NCBI RefSeq assembly: GCF_024721995.1
Contig: NZ_JANQBC010000005.1
Location: 62,001 to 126,000 of the forward strand
Reading direction: 5' to 3'
Source of the DNA: Paenibacillus radicibacter
GTDB lineage: Bacteria > Bacillota > Bacilli > Paenibacillales > NBRC-103111
Length of the DNA: 64,000 nucleotides
The notes below the pieces were generated by a model. That model was not told the origin of the DNA. It searched no databases and worked only from the letters and a program-made list of their open reading frames with translations. Positions 15,593 to 24,683 of this stretch are shown piece by piece (position 1 is the first letter of the stretch; each line of letters opens with the position of its first letter). The position numbers and the translations under genes were made by a program.

Positions 15593-16993
15593 ATGCAAAG
15601 AGGTGCAAGTAATAAAGTATCGTGGGGGTTGTTGTTCGTGTTATGCGGGGCGATCTTCCTCGAAGGCATTGATGTATCGATGATGGGTGTGGCCTTGCCA
15701 TCGATTCGCACGGAGTTAGGCATGTCCACCAGTGAGCTAAGTTGGGTAGTAAGTGCATATGTACTCGGTTATGGAGGTTTCATGCTACTACTCGGTGGGC
15801 GAGCAGCAGACTTACTTGGCCGTCGGAGAATGTTTCTTACTTGGTTATTCATTTTTCTCATCTTCTCAGGTATAGGTGGATTTGCTACTGAGGGTTGGGT
15901 TCTCATTGTCGCTCGTTTCGTGACTGGTGTGGCTGCTGCATTCATGACACCTGCTGGCCTCTCCATTATAACGACGAGCTTTCCCGAAGGTCCGCAGCGC
16001 AACAAAGCGCTCTTAGTCTACGCGGGTACGGCAGCAGCTGGTTTCTCACTTGGTCTTGTCGTCGGCGGTTTGCTCACGGCAATTGATTGGAGATGGGTGT
16101 TCTTCGCTCCAGTGATACTGGCACTGGTCATTCTTCTGGCTGCGATTCGTCTTATTCCGAAATCGGTCCGCCCAGAGCGTTCATCACATGGTTTTGATTT
16201 TGCTGGAGCAATCAGTGTGACGGGAGCGATGCTCCTTCTCGTCTCGACGGTGGTGAATGCGCCTGAAGTAGAAATGGCTTGGACAATCGGAACGCTGGCC
16301 GCTGGTCTCGTGTTCCTGGTCGCCTTCATTGTAGTTGAAAAGCGATCGGCAGCACCGCTAATGCGACTTGGCATCCTTCGTTCAGGATCGCTCGTACGCG
16401 CTAATCTTGGAGCTATATTGTTCGCTGGCGCTTTCTTCGGCTTCCAGTTCGTCGCTGTCTTGTATCTTCAGGAGCTGCGTGGTTGGTCAGCGCTTGAGAC
16501 TGGTCTTGCGCTCCTTGCTATTGGTGTTGATGCTATTCTTGCACCGACGCTTACACCTAAACTTGTTAGCAAATTCGGTAACGTGCGAGTTATATTCGGG
16601 GGATTATTGCTGGCTGCATTGTCTTACGCCCTATTTCTTCCGGTTAGCCTCGACTGGAGCTATGCAGCAATGTTTCCTACCATGATTCTTACCGGCATCG
16701 CTTTTTCGCTAACCTATGGTCCGCTTACTATCGCGGCTACAGATGGAATTGCTGAAGAAGAGCAAGGGATTGCCGGCGGACTTCTGAGCACATCGATCCA
16801 GTTTGGCGCAGCTCTCGGCCTTTCGGTGGTGACGGCTGTCAGTGTCATCGCAACGGGAGATCAGGATTCGCCTCAGGCAATCTTGGAGGGATTCAAAACT
16901 GCTCTGATCGTTCCGGTTGGTGCAGCCGTCCTAGGAGCTGTTATTATTGCGACTGGTTTCCGAAAGCGCAAGGTACTTCGAGAGATCCATTAA
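15593..16993 (+). CDS. MFS drug-efflux-type transporter, divergent to HxlR
   Basis: A 466-residue transporter with about 14 hydrophobic segments. Family motifs include VALPSIRTELGMSTSELSWV in the first helices, GRAADLLGRRRMF (motif A) after helix 2 and a proline/glycine-rich helix 5, as in the DHA2 family of proton-driven drug exporters. ATG 15593 is chosen because GAAAGGGGA ends about 8 bases upstream; an ATG at 15584 lies inside that site. The divergent HxlR regulator and the direct repeats between them suggest induction by its substrate. A piece of a homologous gene lies at 18008-18126. Confidence 0.9.
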   Translation: MQRGASNKVSWGLLFVLCGAIFLEGIDVSMMGVALPSIRTELGMSTSELSWVVSAYVLGYGGFMLLLGGRAADLLGRRRMFLTWLFIFLIFSGIGGFATEGWVLIVARFVTGVAAAFMTPAGLSIITTSFPEGPQRNKALLVYAGTAAAGFSLGLVVGGLLTAIDWRWVFFAPVILALVILLAAIRLIPKSVRPERSSHGFDFAGAISVTGAMLLLVSTVVNAPEVEMAWTIGTLAAGLVFLVAFIVVEKRSAAPLMRLGILRSGSLVRANLGAILFAGAFFGFQFVAVLYLQELRGWSALETGLALLAIGVDAILAPTLTPKLVSKFGNVRVIFGGLLLAALSYALFLPVSLDWSYAAMFPTMILTGIAFSLTYGPLTIAATDGIAEEEQGIAGGLLSTSIQFGAALGLSVVTAVSVIATGDQDSPQAILEGFKTALIVPVGAAVLGAVIIATGFRKRKVLREIH

Positions 16994-17165
16994 TTGTAAG
17001 AAACCCTTATTGAAAGAGAAACTTAATATGCGATTGGGGTGAACGCTACATCCAGGGGCATCTTAATAGGTCTCAGTACAAGCATGCTGACATAAGGAGC
17101 ATTTGAGGCGTCTTTTTTTAGGTCGGGCATGGTGTAGAGTCTATGAAACTAGTCAAGTATCTATT

Positions 17166-17192
17166 ACGCATTAAAATAAAATGCATAACATG
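17166..17192 (+). promoter_or_regulatory. SigmaE/K-like promoter of collagen-like gene 2
   Basis: AC (17166-17167), 16 bases, CATAACATG (17184-17192) repeats the arrangement before copy 1, with the last base changed from the consensus A to G. The spacer differs in several bases while both boxes are otherwise kept. Confidence 0.45.
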
Positions 17193-17219
17193 GTACATCC
17201 CCATCAGGAGGTGTGTCCG

Positions 17220-17948
17220 ATGCATAGGCGAAAGAAACCATGCGATAGAATCTGTCATAAAAAGGCAGGAGTTAAAGTTATTTGTCCCCCACCTAAGATT
17301 ACGGTAATTGCACCGCAAGGAGTTCCCGGACCTCAAGGTCCTGCTGGGCCACAAGGACCAACGGGACCTGCCGGATCCCCTGCGCTGCTCACATGGTACG
17401 ATTTCATCGAAATACCTAATCCCATGCTACCCGGAGGTGCGCCGATTACTACGCTCACGCTTCCAGTGTCGCCGGCCACCGTTGGACCTGAGGTCCCTGT
17501 CAGCAGTCAATTCCTCACCTTGAGCAACATTAATGTAAATAGCCGCGTTGTCCTTCGAGCGACGGTCGTCTGGAGCTTCACGTTTGTTACCCCTATTAGT
17601 CCTGAACTCGCCGTAGCGAGCCAAGTCATGCAGTTTAGTATATTTCGAGATGCTCCTTTAACGGGGGTACGTTTGAGTACGGTTATAGACACCGGAAGCA
17701 TAACACAGGTCAATGTGACAGGCATGATTACAGCCCAGGCAGGGGGAACGTTCACAACCACCTTTGAATGCACGGATACGGGAATACTCGGTGCGACCCA
17801 TAATTACTACCTTACCGCTGCTTCTGGGGTAGTCTCGGGTTTTAGTGTGTCAGGAGGCGATGGTCCAGTTCCCATAACCGACTTCACGAATCCAACCATC
17901 ATTGAGGTTCACTTCAATGGAGAGGTGATCGGTCCAAACGTTGTCTAA
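17220..17948 (+). CDS. Collagen-like, probably spore-surface protein, copy 2
   Basis: The 242-residue paralogue of the protein at 2516-3244 has the same design: a Cys/Lys-rich N-terminus, seven Gly-X-Y triplets (here GPQGPTGPAG in the middle) and a beta-rich C-terminal domain. The central 100 residues are almost unchanged while the N-terminal basic tail and the region around residues 155-205 have drifted, often by amino-acid replacement. ATG 17220 is used because AGGAGG lies 8 bases upstream. It interrupts what looks like a former MFS-transporter locus: an MFS gene precedes it and a fragment of an MFS homologue follows. The spore-surface role is inferred. Confidence 0.75.
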   Translation: MHRRKKPCDRICHKKAGVKVICPPPKITVIAPQGVPGPQGPAGPQGPTGPAGSPALLTWYDFIEIPNPMLPGGAPITTLTLPVSPATVGPEVPVSSQFLTLSNINVNSRVVLRATVVWSFTFVTPISPELAVASQVMQFSIFRDAPLTGVRLSTVIDTGSITQVNVTGMITAQAGGTFTTTFECTDTGILGATHNYYLTAASGVVSGFSVSGGDGPVPITDFTNPTIIEVHFNGEVIGPNVV

Positions 17949-18007
17949 TCGAGATAATAGCCGAATGATATCATTGCGCATTTATTATTATTAATCGAGC
18001 GAGACAA

Positions 18008-18126
18008 ACGTGAGAGTTATATTTGGGGGGTTAAGTCTGACTGCTTTGTCTTATGCTTTGTTCCTACCGGTCAGTCTCGACTGGAGCTATGCAGCAATGT
18101 TTCCTACCATGATACTTACCGGCATT
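18008..18126 (+). pseudogene. Internal fragment of an MFS transporter homologue
   Basis: These 119 bases align with 16580-16698 of the MFS gene and stay in frame (NVRVIFGGL, then LFLPVSLDWSYAAMFPTMIL). Most differences are at third codon positions, so the fragment comes from a related functional gene that had diverged under selection, not from recent decay of a copy. Both ends are cut off abruptly. It has no start codon and no ribosome binding site. Confidence 0.8.
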
Positions 18127-18140
18127 TGGTCACTGAAAAC

Positions 18141-18188
18141 AAATAAAAGATCAGGCGGTGAGCTAACTGTCTGATCTTTTATTTATTT
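18141..18188. terminator. Bidirectional terminator
   Basis: AATAAAAGATCAG and CTGATCTTTTATT form a 13-bp stem around a 16-base loop, followed by T-rich sequence. It ends transcription from the convergent TetR gene and from the collagen side. Confidence 0.8.
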
Positions 18189-18218
18189 TTAACTAGAGAG
18201 ATATTTAGGTGTGTTGTT

Positions 18219-18836
18219 TCAAGTATGTCCTTTAACAAAATAAGTAGAGCCATGCTCATGCAGTCGGATTAATTGTGTTGCCATGTATTTGGGCGAGTAC
18301 TGCATGTCATTTTCAAGCCAATACATAATGATCCCTAGATGGGCTGATGTGACATAGCGGACAATTATATCTCTGGGCATCGTAACTTGACTGTCATTGG
18401 GCTGGGCAATAATCGAACGTTGATATAGGGAATCCCGGATGATATTCTCCATTCTATGGGACAAGCCGGGTAATCCATTGGACCCAAGCATCACACGATA
18501 AAATTGGGAATGGGCTACAATATGTTCAAACTGACGGATAAACGAATCAGGAGGCGTATTCGTATCCTTAATGAAGCCAGTAGCATCAAAATTTGGGGGT
18601 AATTGAAACGCAGTTAAAAACTCATGCATCATCTCATCGACTATTTTCTGTAAGAGATCGTGTTTGTCTTGATAATGAAGATAGAATGTGGCTCGGTTGA
18701 TTTCCGCACATTCCGTAATATCACGCACGGTGATATGATCGAAGCCTTTCTTATCCATTAACGATAGGAATGCATCTCTAATGAGATGAAGTGTTCGTTT
18801 AACGCGCAGATCAAGATTAACCTTCTTATTCGACAT
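18219..18836 (-). CDS. TetR family regulator, divergent to MFS exporter
   Basis: A 205-residue protein with the TetR DNA-binding domain at about residues 10-60 (INRATFYLHYQDKHDLLQKI) and a C-terminal domain of the type found in DhaS/YxaF-like regulators. AAAGGAGAT precedes the ATG. It is transcribed away from an EmrB/QacA-type exporter with 181 bases between the start codons, where an ATAATAC-N7-GTATTAT palindrome lies; it most likely represses that exporter. Confidence 0.88.
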   Translation of the reverse strand: MSNKKVNLDLRVKRTLHLIRDAFLSLMDKKGFDHITVRDITECAEINRATFYLHYQDKHDLLQKIVDEMMHEFLTAFQLPPNFDATGFIKDTNTPPDSFIRQFEHIVAHSQFYRVMLGSNGLPGLSHRMENIIRDSLYQRSIIAQPNDSQVTMPRDIIVRYVTSAHLGIIMYWLENDMQYSPKYMATQLIRLHEHGSTYFVKGHT

Positions 18837-18893
18837 TGGAATCTCCTTTGTATCTTATTGTGGATTTGTTCAACAAGGATTTGTTATCTATCG

Positions 18894-18914
18894 ATAATAC
18901 GACGATTGTATTAT
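18894..18914. promoter_or_regulatory. Palindrome in TetR/MFS divergent region
   Basis: ATAATAC-gacgatt-GTATTAT is a perfect seven-base-arm inverted repeat midway between the divergent TetR and MFS genes, a plausible operator controlling both. Confidence 0.5.
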
Positions 18915-19017
18915 GATTGTTGGTTGTTCCTTCCATATATTTACTCTAATATAAGCTACACATCGATGTTAAAGCAACACGATGTTGATTAAAATTATAG
19001 GAGAGGTGTTTGAAGGA

Positions 19018-20562
19018 ATGCCAAATGACAAATCAAAAGTACGACTCATTACGATCGCATTGTTACTGGGACTGCTGCTGTCCTCATTAGATCAGACTAT
19101 CGTAACAACCGCTATGCCAACGATAAGCAAGGAACTAGGGGGGCTATCATTCTACAGCTGGGTATTTACCGTCTATATGCTTGCTTCAACTGTGACGATG
19201 CCGATTTACGGGAAATTAGCAGATATTCTAGGACGTAAGAAAGTTATTTTGAGTGGATTATCATTGTTTCTTATAGGTTCAGCATTATGTGGATTTGCAG
19301 GGAGTATGACGGAACTCATCATTTACAGGGGGATTCAAGGTTTGGGAGCGGGAGCGATCATGCCCCTATCCATGACAATCGTGGCAGATATATACCCTCC
19401 CGATAAGCGTGGGAAATTCATGGGATTGTTCGGAGCCGTATTCGCGATAACTAGCGTTCTCGGACCGACTATTGGTGGAATTATTGTAGAACAATTAAGC
19501 AGGGGATGGATTTTCTATATCAACCTTCCGATTGGCATACCAGCGCTCTATATACTAGCAGTAGTCATGAAAGAAAGCAGGAGCTCAGAGAAACGATCGA
19601 TCGATTGGTTAGGCGTTATTACATTGAGTCTTGGCATCCTATCGCTGCTGCTTGCACTCGTGTTAGGTGGTGGTGATACGGGAAATGGAATAGGGTATGA
19701 TTGGACATCTCTTCAAATTGTTGGATTGCTTAGCGTTGGAGTCATTATGATTGTTCTATTCTTGTGGATAGAGACGAAGGCAAAGGAACCCATTATTCCA
19801 TTTTCTCTGTTTAAAATTCGTACCATAGCCTATGGAAATATAGTTGGTTTTTTTATGAGTGCAGGATTGTTCGGTGCGATGGTGTATATTCCATTAGTCG
19901 TACAGGGCGTTATCGGTGTTAAATCGTCAGTTGCGGGTTACATACTGACGCCACTCATGCTTGCAGTGACGATTACATCGATCGTTGGCGGTCGTCTAAT
20001 GAGTAAGATATCTTATCGAGCGATACTTGTTCCTAGCATGACGCTCATGACGATTGGATTTTTTCTATTTTCCCAAATCACAGTAGATACGACACAGACA
20101 CAAATGATCCTCTATATGATTATTGCTGGACTCGGCATGGGCGCTGTCTATCCAACTGTTGGAACTGCTGCACAGAGTGCGGTCGGAAGTGAACTTCGTG
20201 GAGTCGCCACATCTTCTTCTCAGTTTTTTCGATCTATTGGGGGGACGATCGGAGTCAGTGTATTAGGTAGTCTGCAATCCCAGCAGATATCCTTAGGACT
20301 CATCGAACTCCAAAAGAAGCTGGATACACTTTCGCCAGATCAATTACAGCATTATGCCAATCCTCAGGTACTTCTGGATTCTAGTGCCCGAGCCACTTTG
20401 CCTCCTGAAGTATCAGTTGGACTTCAAGGTGTATGGAGTAACGCGTTAGCTCATGTATTCTTAGTTGGGATGATCTTTGTAGTTATTGGGCTTATTGCAA
20501 GTTTCTTTATGGGTCATGCTCGATTAGTAGAGAAGGTTAAACAGGTTCGGACGATTGATTGA
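19018..20562 (+). CDS. EmrB/QacA-type MFS multidrug exporter
   Basis: A 514-residue, 14-helix transporter of the DHA2 family: SSLDQTIVTTAMPTISKEL in helix 1, YGKLADILGRKKVI (motif A) and the helix 5 motif C region GAVFAITSVLGPTIGG. It exports hydrophobic compounds in exchange for protons. ATG 19018 is favoured over 18982 because AGGAGAGGTG ends about 10 bases upstream. The TetR gene lies divergently upstream, and another TetR gene follows downstream on the same strand. The final codons and downstream hairpin are repeated at 3287-3388. Confidence 0.92.
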   Translation: MPNDKSKVRLITIALLLGLLLSSLDQTIVTTAMPTISKELGGLSFYSWVFTVYMLASTVTMPIYGKLADILGRKKVILSGLSLFLIGSALCGFAGSMTELIIYRGIQGLGAGAIMPLSMTIVADIYPPDKRGKFMGLFGAVFAITSVLGPTIGGIIVEQLSRGWIFYINLPIGIPALYILAVVMKESRSSEKRSIDWLGVITLSLGILSLLLALVLGGGDTGNGIGYDWTSLQIVGLLSVGVIMIVLFLWIETKAKEPIIPFSLFKIRTIAYGNIVGFFMSAGLFGAMVYIPLVVQGVIGVKSSVAGYILTPLMLAVTITSIVGGRLMSKISYRAILVPSMTLMTIGFFLFSQITVDTTQTQMILYMIIAGLGMGAVYPTVGTAAQSAVGSELRGVATSSSQFFRSIGGTIGVSVLGSLQSQQISLGLIELQKKLDTLSPDQLQHYANPQVLLDSSARATLPPEVSVGLQGVWSNALAHVFLVGMIFVVIGLIASFFMGHARLVEKVKQVRTID

Positions 20563-20613
20563 ACGAATAGGTTCTGGCGAATTGTGGTTCTACACAACCA
20601 CGGTTCGCCTCCA
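20517..20613 (+). repeat. MFS-gene tail and hairpin repeat, copy 2
   Basis: This unit comprises the end of the exporter gene and the hairpin GGCGAA-tt-GTGGTT-ctacac-AACCAC-gg-TTCGCC (20576-20609), ending TTCGCCTCCA. The hairpin lacks a T-run, so it is not a standard terminator. It matches 3287-3388. Confidence 0.8.
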
Positions 20614-20719
20614 TTAAATCATGAAAAAGGTTATATTCAATTACTGAGATTTCTGATGCAACTAAGTATGCTAGAATGGTGGTTAATTACTCTTAGAGTT
20701 TAAGCGAGGCGATGAAGGA

Positions 20720-21331
20720 ATGGATGTGCAATCGACAAGGCAGCGTATCCTGATCGAAGCGGAGAAACAATTTATAGCGATCGGGATTGCGAATGCACAA
20801 ATGAAAGATATTGCATCGGCTGTAAATATCAATAGAAGAACGCTCTATCGCTATTTCCCCACGAAAGATGAATTAGCTTTTGAAATTGAGATCTTAGTAA
20901 TGAAGCAAATACAAGATTATCTGACGCTGGATATCGGGGATATGACCGGTAAGGCTGGTTTTGAAAAAGTAAAAGCGTACTTCTATCAGGTTGATCTGGA
21001 TAAAGTGAAAGAGCAGATCAAATTTACTGCTGAGTTCGATCGATATTTTCAAGGCGATTATCCGAATTCGGAGCTGGAACAATCATTTATTGAAGCATTA
21101 AATCCGGAGCAGGACCCGCTGTATCAATATATTCGCGAAGGGGTGGAGGATGGTTCTATTCGTAACGATATGACGGTCGAAGAGCTGTACCACTTTATTA
21201 GTCACAGCTTTATCTCCCTCTTCCAACGTTTAATCTTAAGAGAGAACCACTTGAAGCATGAGTACTGCGATAATATTGATTTTCACAAATCATTTCGCAA
21301 CATTATGTTGAGCGGAATACAGCGCACATGA
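20720..21331 (+). CDS. TetR family transcriptional regulator
   Basis: A 203-residue TetR-type protein, with helix-turn-helix at about residues 6-52 (INRRTLYRYFPTKDELAFEI). GAAGGA precedes the ATG. It stands alone between the MFS exporter and the convergent beta-galactosidase-like gene; the exporter upstream on the same strand is a possible target. The last bases of the gene form the left arm of a long inverted repeat shared with the convergent transcription unit. Confidence 0.88.
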   Translation: MDVQSTRQRILIEAEKQFIAIGIANAQMKDIASAVNINRRTLYRYFPTKDELAFEIEILVMKQIQDYLTLDIGDMTGKAGFEKVKAYFYQVDLDKVKEQIKFTAEFDRYFQGDYPNSELEQSFIEALNPEQDPLYQYIREGVEDGSIRNDMTVEELYHFISHSFISLFQRLILRENHLKHEYCDNIDFHKSFRNIMLSGIQRT

Positions 21332-21368
21332 AGATCGAAGTCGATTGACTGCGATTCCATGTGCGCTG
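21320..21368. terminator. Long inverted repeat between convergent genes
   Basis: CAGCGCACATG (21320-21330, overlapping the TetR stop codon) pairs with CATGTGCGCTG (21358-21368). There is no T-run, so termination would be atypical. Confidence 0.5.
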
Positions 21369-21387
21369 AACTTGCGACTATAGGAAA

Positions 21388-22968
21388 CTACGGTGTTAAA
21401 ATCACCCTTACAACACCGCAATATGGCGTAGCCCAGAAACTTCCGAATACGGATTCATCGCCATTACGAATGCGAGTAGGTACGAATTCACCTGTATCTA
21501 GCAGATAGCCTTCTTCCACAGAAAGATAGTCCACGGGGGTTTGGATTAATGACATTTTCAAAGCATCAAGCCATCCAGGTCCTGAACTCGGAACCATAAA
21601 GAGATGGAAGTTGCCAGCTAGGAAAAATTCATGCGGACCAGCTTCAATGATAAGCCCGTGTTTAGGTCGTCCTTCAGTCAACCGGGGATTACGGATATGT
21701 CTGTGGTCTTTACAATCGCTAGTTGGGCCCATATTGATAAAAGGTACGGCTCCAATAAATTTTTCGAATTCAAAACTCTGATTCATTTGATAGTCCTCTT
21801 CAACAACGGCATGAATTCTGCCTGTGCCTTGATACTTCTGAATCAATGGTAATAGGCTCATGACGCTTCGGAAGCTCTCGGCGAATAATATGTTATCTTC
21901 TAGCAAGTTTCCTTCCATATCCAAGATACTGTCTACACCAAAACAAAAGTAACCGATCGCGTTATAGTCAGCTAAAGCTCGAAGCATATTTCTCGCATTA
22001 AGCCCGTCTGTACCAGATTCCGGAACAAATAAAGGGTTATCTGACCGGAGATAGTCCTCGCAAATAATTCTGTAGTCCGTATAGTTTACATTGTAAATAT
22101 CCGGTGCGATTAGATCCAAATGTGGTGTTGCCAATTTCCAAATGTCTAGTGTGGTTCTGACAGGTCCACCAGCAGGATAGAACCCTGGAATCGGCCAACC
22201 GGGAAAAGAAACCCAAGCATTCGTATACAGAGGAATGTTATACACCGCGCGACCTTCTGCAGCAATATGATCGATATATTTGGCAATGGACCAAGCGGTG
22301 CAGAATTCGCCGCCTGATGTACTAAAAACCTCATTCCAGCTTCCTTGTTCTTTACCCCCGTTCTTCTGTAAAGCTTTCCAGACGTGACCTTCTCCAAGCC
22401 CCTTCACATGTTCGAGTAGTTCAGAGGGAACATCTCCAGATAATGCAGCATTTGCCTGAGGCGAGTAATCTCGATCACAGCCAAGAATACCCGGTTCATT
22501 CTCTACTTGCACCGCAATGACCGTCTGAGTCTCGCTATCGTTATTTTTAAGATGCCCCATCAAGGCTTGGAACGCTCGAGCATCCGCATGAAGGGATTCC
22601 TCACAGTAAGACGAAAGGATATTCATTGGAACACCGTCGCTGCGAAGCACCCTTGTAAATCGCTTCTTGTCTGACTTGACCCAAGTAGGACAATAGCGCA
22701 TTTCGCCATTCTTCCAAGTGGCAAACCACAATATGATCAGGTGCAAGTTACTTTTGCGGCACTCCTCTAGCAACATGTCTACCGTAGAGAAATCAAATTC
22801 CCCCTCAGCCTTCTCCACTTGGTCCCAATAGACCGGAGCTTCTAACGTATTGCCTCCGAGTGTCATGACGCCAGCAATAGCGGATGCCAATTCTTCAGCG
22901 TTATAGGCGCTGGAGTTTTTGGACTGTCCTCCCATTGGCATGAATGGTTTTCCCTTAACTGTAAACAT
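21388..22968 (-). CDS. GH35-like beta-galactosidase-type glycoside hydrolase
   Basis: A 526-residue intracellular enzyme (no signal peptide) with a TIM-barrel glycosidase core. The acid/base is probably Glu158 in VQVENEPG and the nucleophile Glu317 in FVPESGTD. The C-terminal region is like the DUF5597 domain of bacterial beta-galactosidases. It should hydrolyse a beta-galactoside or related oligosaccharide imported by the symporter encoded just upstream on the same strand (51-base gap). A start at 22995 is possible, but AGGAG lies 8 bases before ATG 22968, which begins MFTVKGKPF. The exact substrate cannot be read from the sequence. Confidence 0.82.
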   Translation of the reverse strand: MFTVKGKPFMPMGGQSKNSSAYNAEELASAIAGVMTLGGNTLEAPVYWDQVEKAEGEFDFSTVDMLLEECRKSNLHLIILWFATWKNGEMRYCPTWVKSDKKRFTRVLRSDGVPMNILSSYCEESLHADARAFQALMGHLKNNDSETQTVIAVQVENEPGILGCDRDYSPQANAALSGDVPSELLEHVKGLGEGHVWKALQKNGGKEQGSWNEVFSTSGGEFCTAWSIAKYIDHIAAEGRAVYNIPLYTNAWVSFPGWPIPGFYPAGGPVRTTLDIWKLATPHLDLIAPDIYNVNYTDYRIICEDYLRSDNPLFVPESGTDGLNARNMLRALADYNAIGYFCFGVDSILDMEGNLLEDNILFAESFRSVMSLLPLIQKYQGTGRIHAVVEEDYQMNQSFEFEKFIGAVPFINMGPTSDCKDHRHIRNPRLTEGRPKHGLIIEAGPHEFFLAGNFHLFMVPSSGPGWLDALKMSLIQTPVDYLSVEEGYLLDTGEFVPTRIRNGDESVFGSFWATPYCGVVRVILTP

Positions 22969-23018
22969 ACAATCATCTCCTATTCCTATATGCAAATGAG
23001 GTAATAATAAATTTCAAC

Positions 23019-24410
23019 TTACGCGTGGTGAGTCGGTTCTTGGGCGTCTAAGTTTCCTATCGGAAGAGGGCTTGCACTGATTTTTTTCTCATCGTATTTA
23101 AGAAAAGCGAGTAAGGACAAGAGGGCAACAAAGGCAGCAACAATGACAGAGATTCGGATACCGGAATCATTATGAACAGAGTTTCCAATAGCTAGTAGGG
23201 TAGGTAAGAGGATCACAGATAAAGCGCTTCCAAACTTCGTTATAAACGACCGAACGCCAAAGTATAACGCCTCTTTGTTTTCTCCACTTGAACTAGCGTC
23301 ATATACGGCACAATCTGCAATGATGGCATTGGGCAATATGCCGGATATGGCGGAGGTAACGGCAGAGAGAATAATAATAGGAATCAACTGAATAAATCCA
23401 TCAAACGGAAGCATCCCCATAAGTGCGATATAGATGAAAGAAACAATAAGAAAAACAAACGATACAATCATGAGCTTCTTCTTGCCATAACGCTTGCTTA
23501 ATCGATTGACCAGTGGATACAGCAGGAACGAGAGTACTCCGACGGCAGCAACGATCACCCCGACATCCGTTTCCTTCTGTCGTGCCAGCACCGTAATGTA
23601 ATAAACAAGGGAGGATTGAAAGAACGTGTTGGTGAACCAGTACCCGAGCTCGCTCGTTAAGAAAGATCTGAAGTCTTTATTCTGAAGGATAGATTTAACG
23701 GATGATTTAACGTCTAGGCTTGTTGCGTGGGTGAAACCATATTTATTCTCATCAATCGTATAGCCGGGTATGAGCATAAGAATGAATGCAATAGCTGCGA
23801 GTCCAGCAAAAGTCCACTGGATAGCGGCGGTTTTGGGAATGTCGAAGACCGTCATGACGATCTCCCAGATATTAGGGGCAAAGGTTGCAATAATCAGACC
23901 AAGAAACCAGGTAACTGAGATATACGTCGAAAGATCGATTCGATCTTCTGTGCTACGGCCGAGTTCACTAAGAAGTGCTGTGTAAGGGATCACATAAAAA
24001 GTAAAAGCAACAGAGTATAGAGGCAGAAGGATGAATAGCCATATGGAATTAAACGTGTGAATGCCATCTTGAAAAGGAACGACGAAGATGCACACGAGCA
24101 TAACAGCGCAAGGCAGGGCACTTCGTCTTAAAAAGGGTGTCCGTCGCCCAAGGCGGTGTTTGCTTCGATCACTTCTACTTGCGACCCAAAGGTCGGTCAG
24201 TGAATTGATTAGTGTATTGAACCCCATGATGACGCCAATCATCGTAACGCCCATAAACACACTATCTTGCGGGATCACCACATTGATGCCGGATTCTGCT
24301 GGTGGTAAATAAAAATAGACGAGCCATGTTCCTATGATTCCCGCCAAAATGGACCAGCCTAGTTGCCCAAGTGAATAGAAAATCCTAATCTTCCTTGGCA
24401 ATTTCACCAT
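23019..24410 (-). CDS. GPH-family sugar:cation symporter
   Basis: A 463-residue membrane protein with about 12 helices and the glycoside-pentoside-hexuronide symporter signatures: LTDLWVASRSDRSKHRLGRR in loop 2-3 and PYTALLSELGRSTEDRIDLS in the middle loop. It imports glycosides with protons or sodium. It is the first gene of an operon with the beta-galactosidase-like enzyme. The promoter carries an operator-like palindrome at the transcription start. No regulator gene is adjacent, so control is from elsewhere. Confidence 0.9.
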   Translation of the reverse strand: MVKLPRKIRIFYSLGQLGWSILAGIIGTWLVYFYLPPAESGINVVIPQDSVFMGVTMIGVIMGFNTLINSLTDLWVASRSDRSKHRLGRRTPFLRRSALPCAVMLVCIFVVPFQDGIHTFNSIWLFILLPLYSVAFTFYVIPYTALLSELGRSTEDRIDLSTYISVTWFLGLIIATFAPNIWEIVMTVFDIPKTAAIQWTFAGLAAIAFILMLIPGYTIDENKYGFTHATSLDVKSSVKSILQNKDFRSFLTSELGYWFTNTFFQSSLVYYITVLARQKETDVGVIVAAVGVLSFLLYPLVNRLSKRYGKKKLMIVSFVFLIVSFIYIALMGMLPFDGFIQLIPIIILSAVTSAISGILPNAIIADCAVYDASSSGENKEALYFGVRSFITKFGSALSVILLPTLLAIGNSVHNDSGIRISVIVAAFVALLSLLAFLKYDEKKISASPLPIGNLDAQEPTHHA

Positions 24411-24443
24411 CCGACCCCTCCTTTGCTATTGTGCATCCACGTA

Positions 24444-24497
24444 ATGCCACGCGTGTGGCATACAAAAATTGTACAATATTGGAAATAATGGCGTCAA
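24444..24497 (-). promoter_or_regulatory. Promoter and palindromic operator of glycoside operon
   Basis: On the minus strand TTGACG (24497-24492), 18 bases, TACAAT (24473-24468) form a good sigmaA promoter, and ATGCCAC-gcgt-GTGGCAT (24444-24461) covers the expected start point. The palindrome is not a CcpA site; a LacI-type repressor is a reasonable guess. Confidence 0.7.
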
Positions 24498-24619
24498 CAT
24501 TCTTTTTATGCCTCAACTGTGGAAAGGGACTCACAATCATGGAATAAGTAAAACAAGCAGGTCTTCATAAAGCTCAGTCCGAATAGAAGAAGAAGTAATT
24601 GCATACACAAGAAAGTGGA

Positions 24620-24669
24620 GAGTAGCAGGGGATAAACACATTGTGGTTTACGTCCTGCTGCTCTTTTTT
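24620..24669 (+). terminator. Terminator-like hairpin in the leader of an MBL gene
   Basis: GAGTAGCAGG (24620-24629) pairs with CCTGCTGCTC (24654-24663, one mismatch), with an inner TAAACACA/TGGTTTA stem, followed by six T. The AAGGAGG of the next gene begins two bases later. No plus-strand gene lies upstream, so this is probably an attenuator rather than the end of another transcript. I see no known riboswitch or T-box core in 24500-24619. Confidence 0.6.
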
Positions 24670-24683
24670 AAGGAGGAGACGAG

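Larger units (their letters stand above)
17122..17984 (+). repeat. 863-bp duplicated unit, copy 2
   Basis: This is the second copy of 2418-3280, collinear and of equal length. It starts inside the last third of the small CxxC frame, which is not complete here. Between 16994 and 17121 I see no gene. Confidence 0.9.

Noticed and set aside
17020-17060. GATTGGGGTGAACGCTACATCC as a third tmRNA-end copy
   Set aside because: Only the first eight or so bases agree with the tmRNA T-arm region; the following bases do not.
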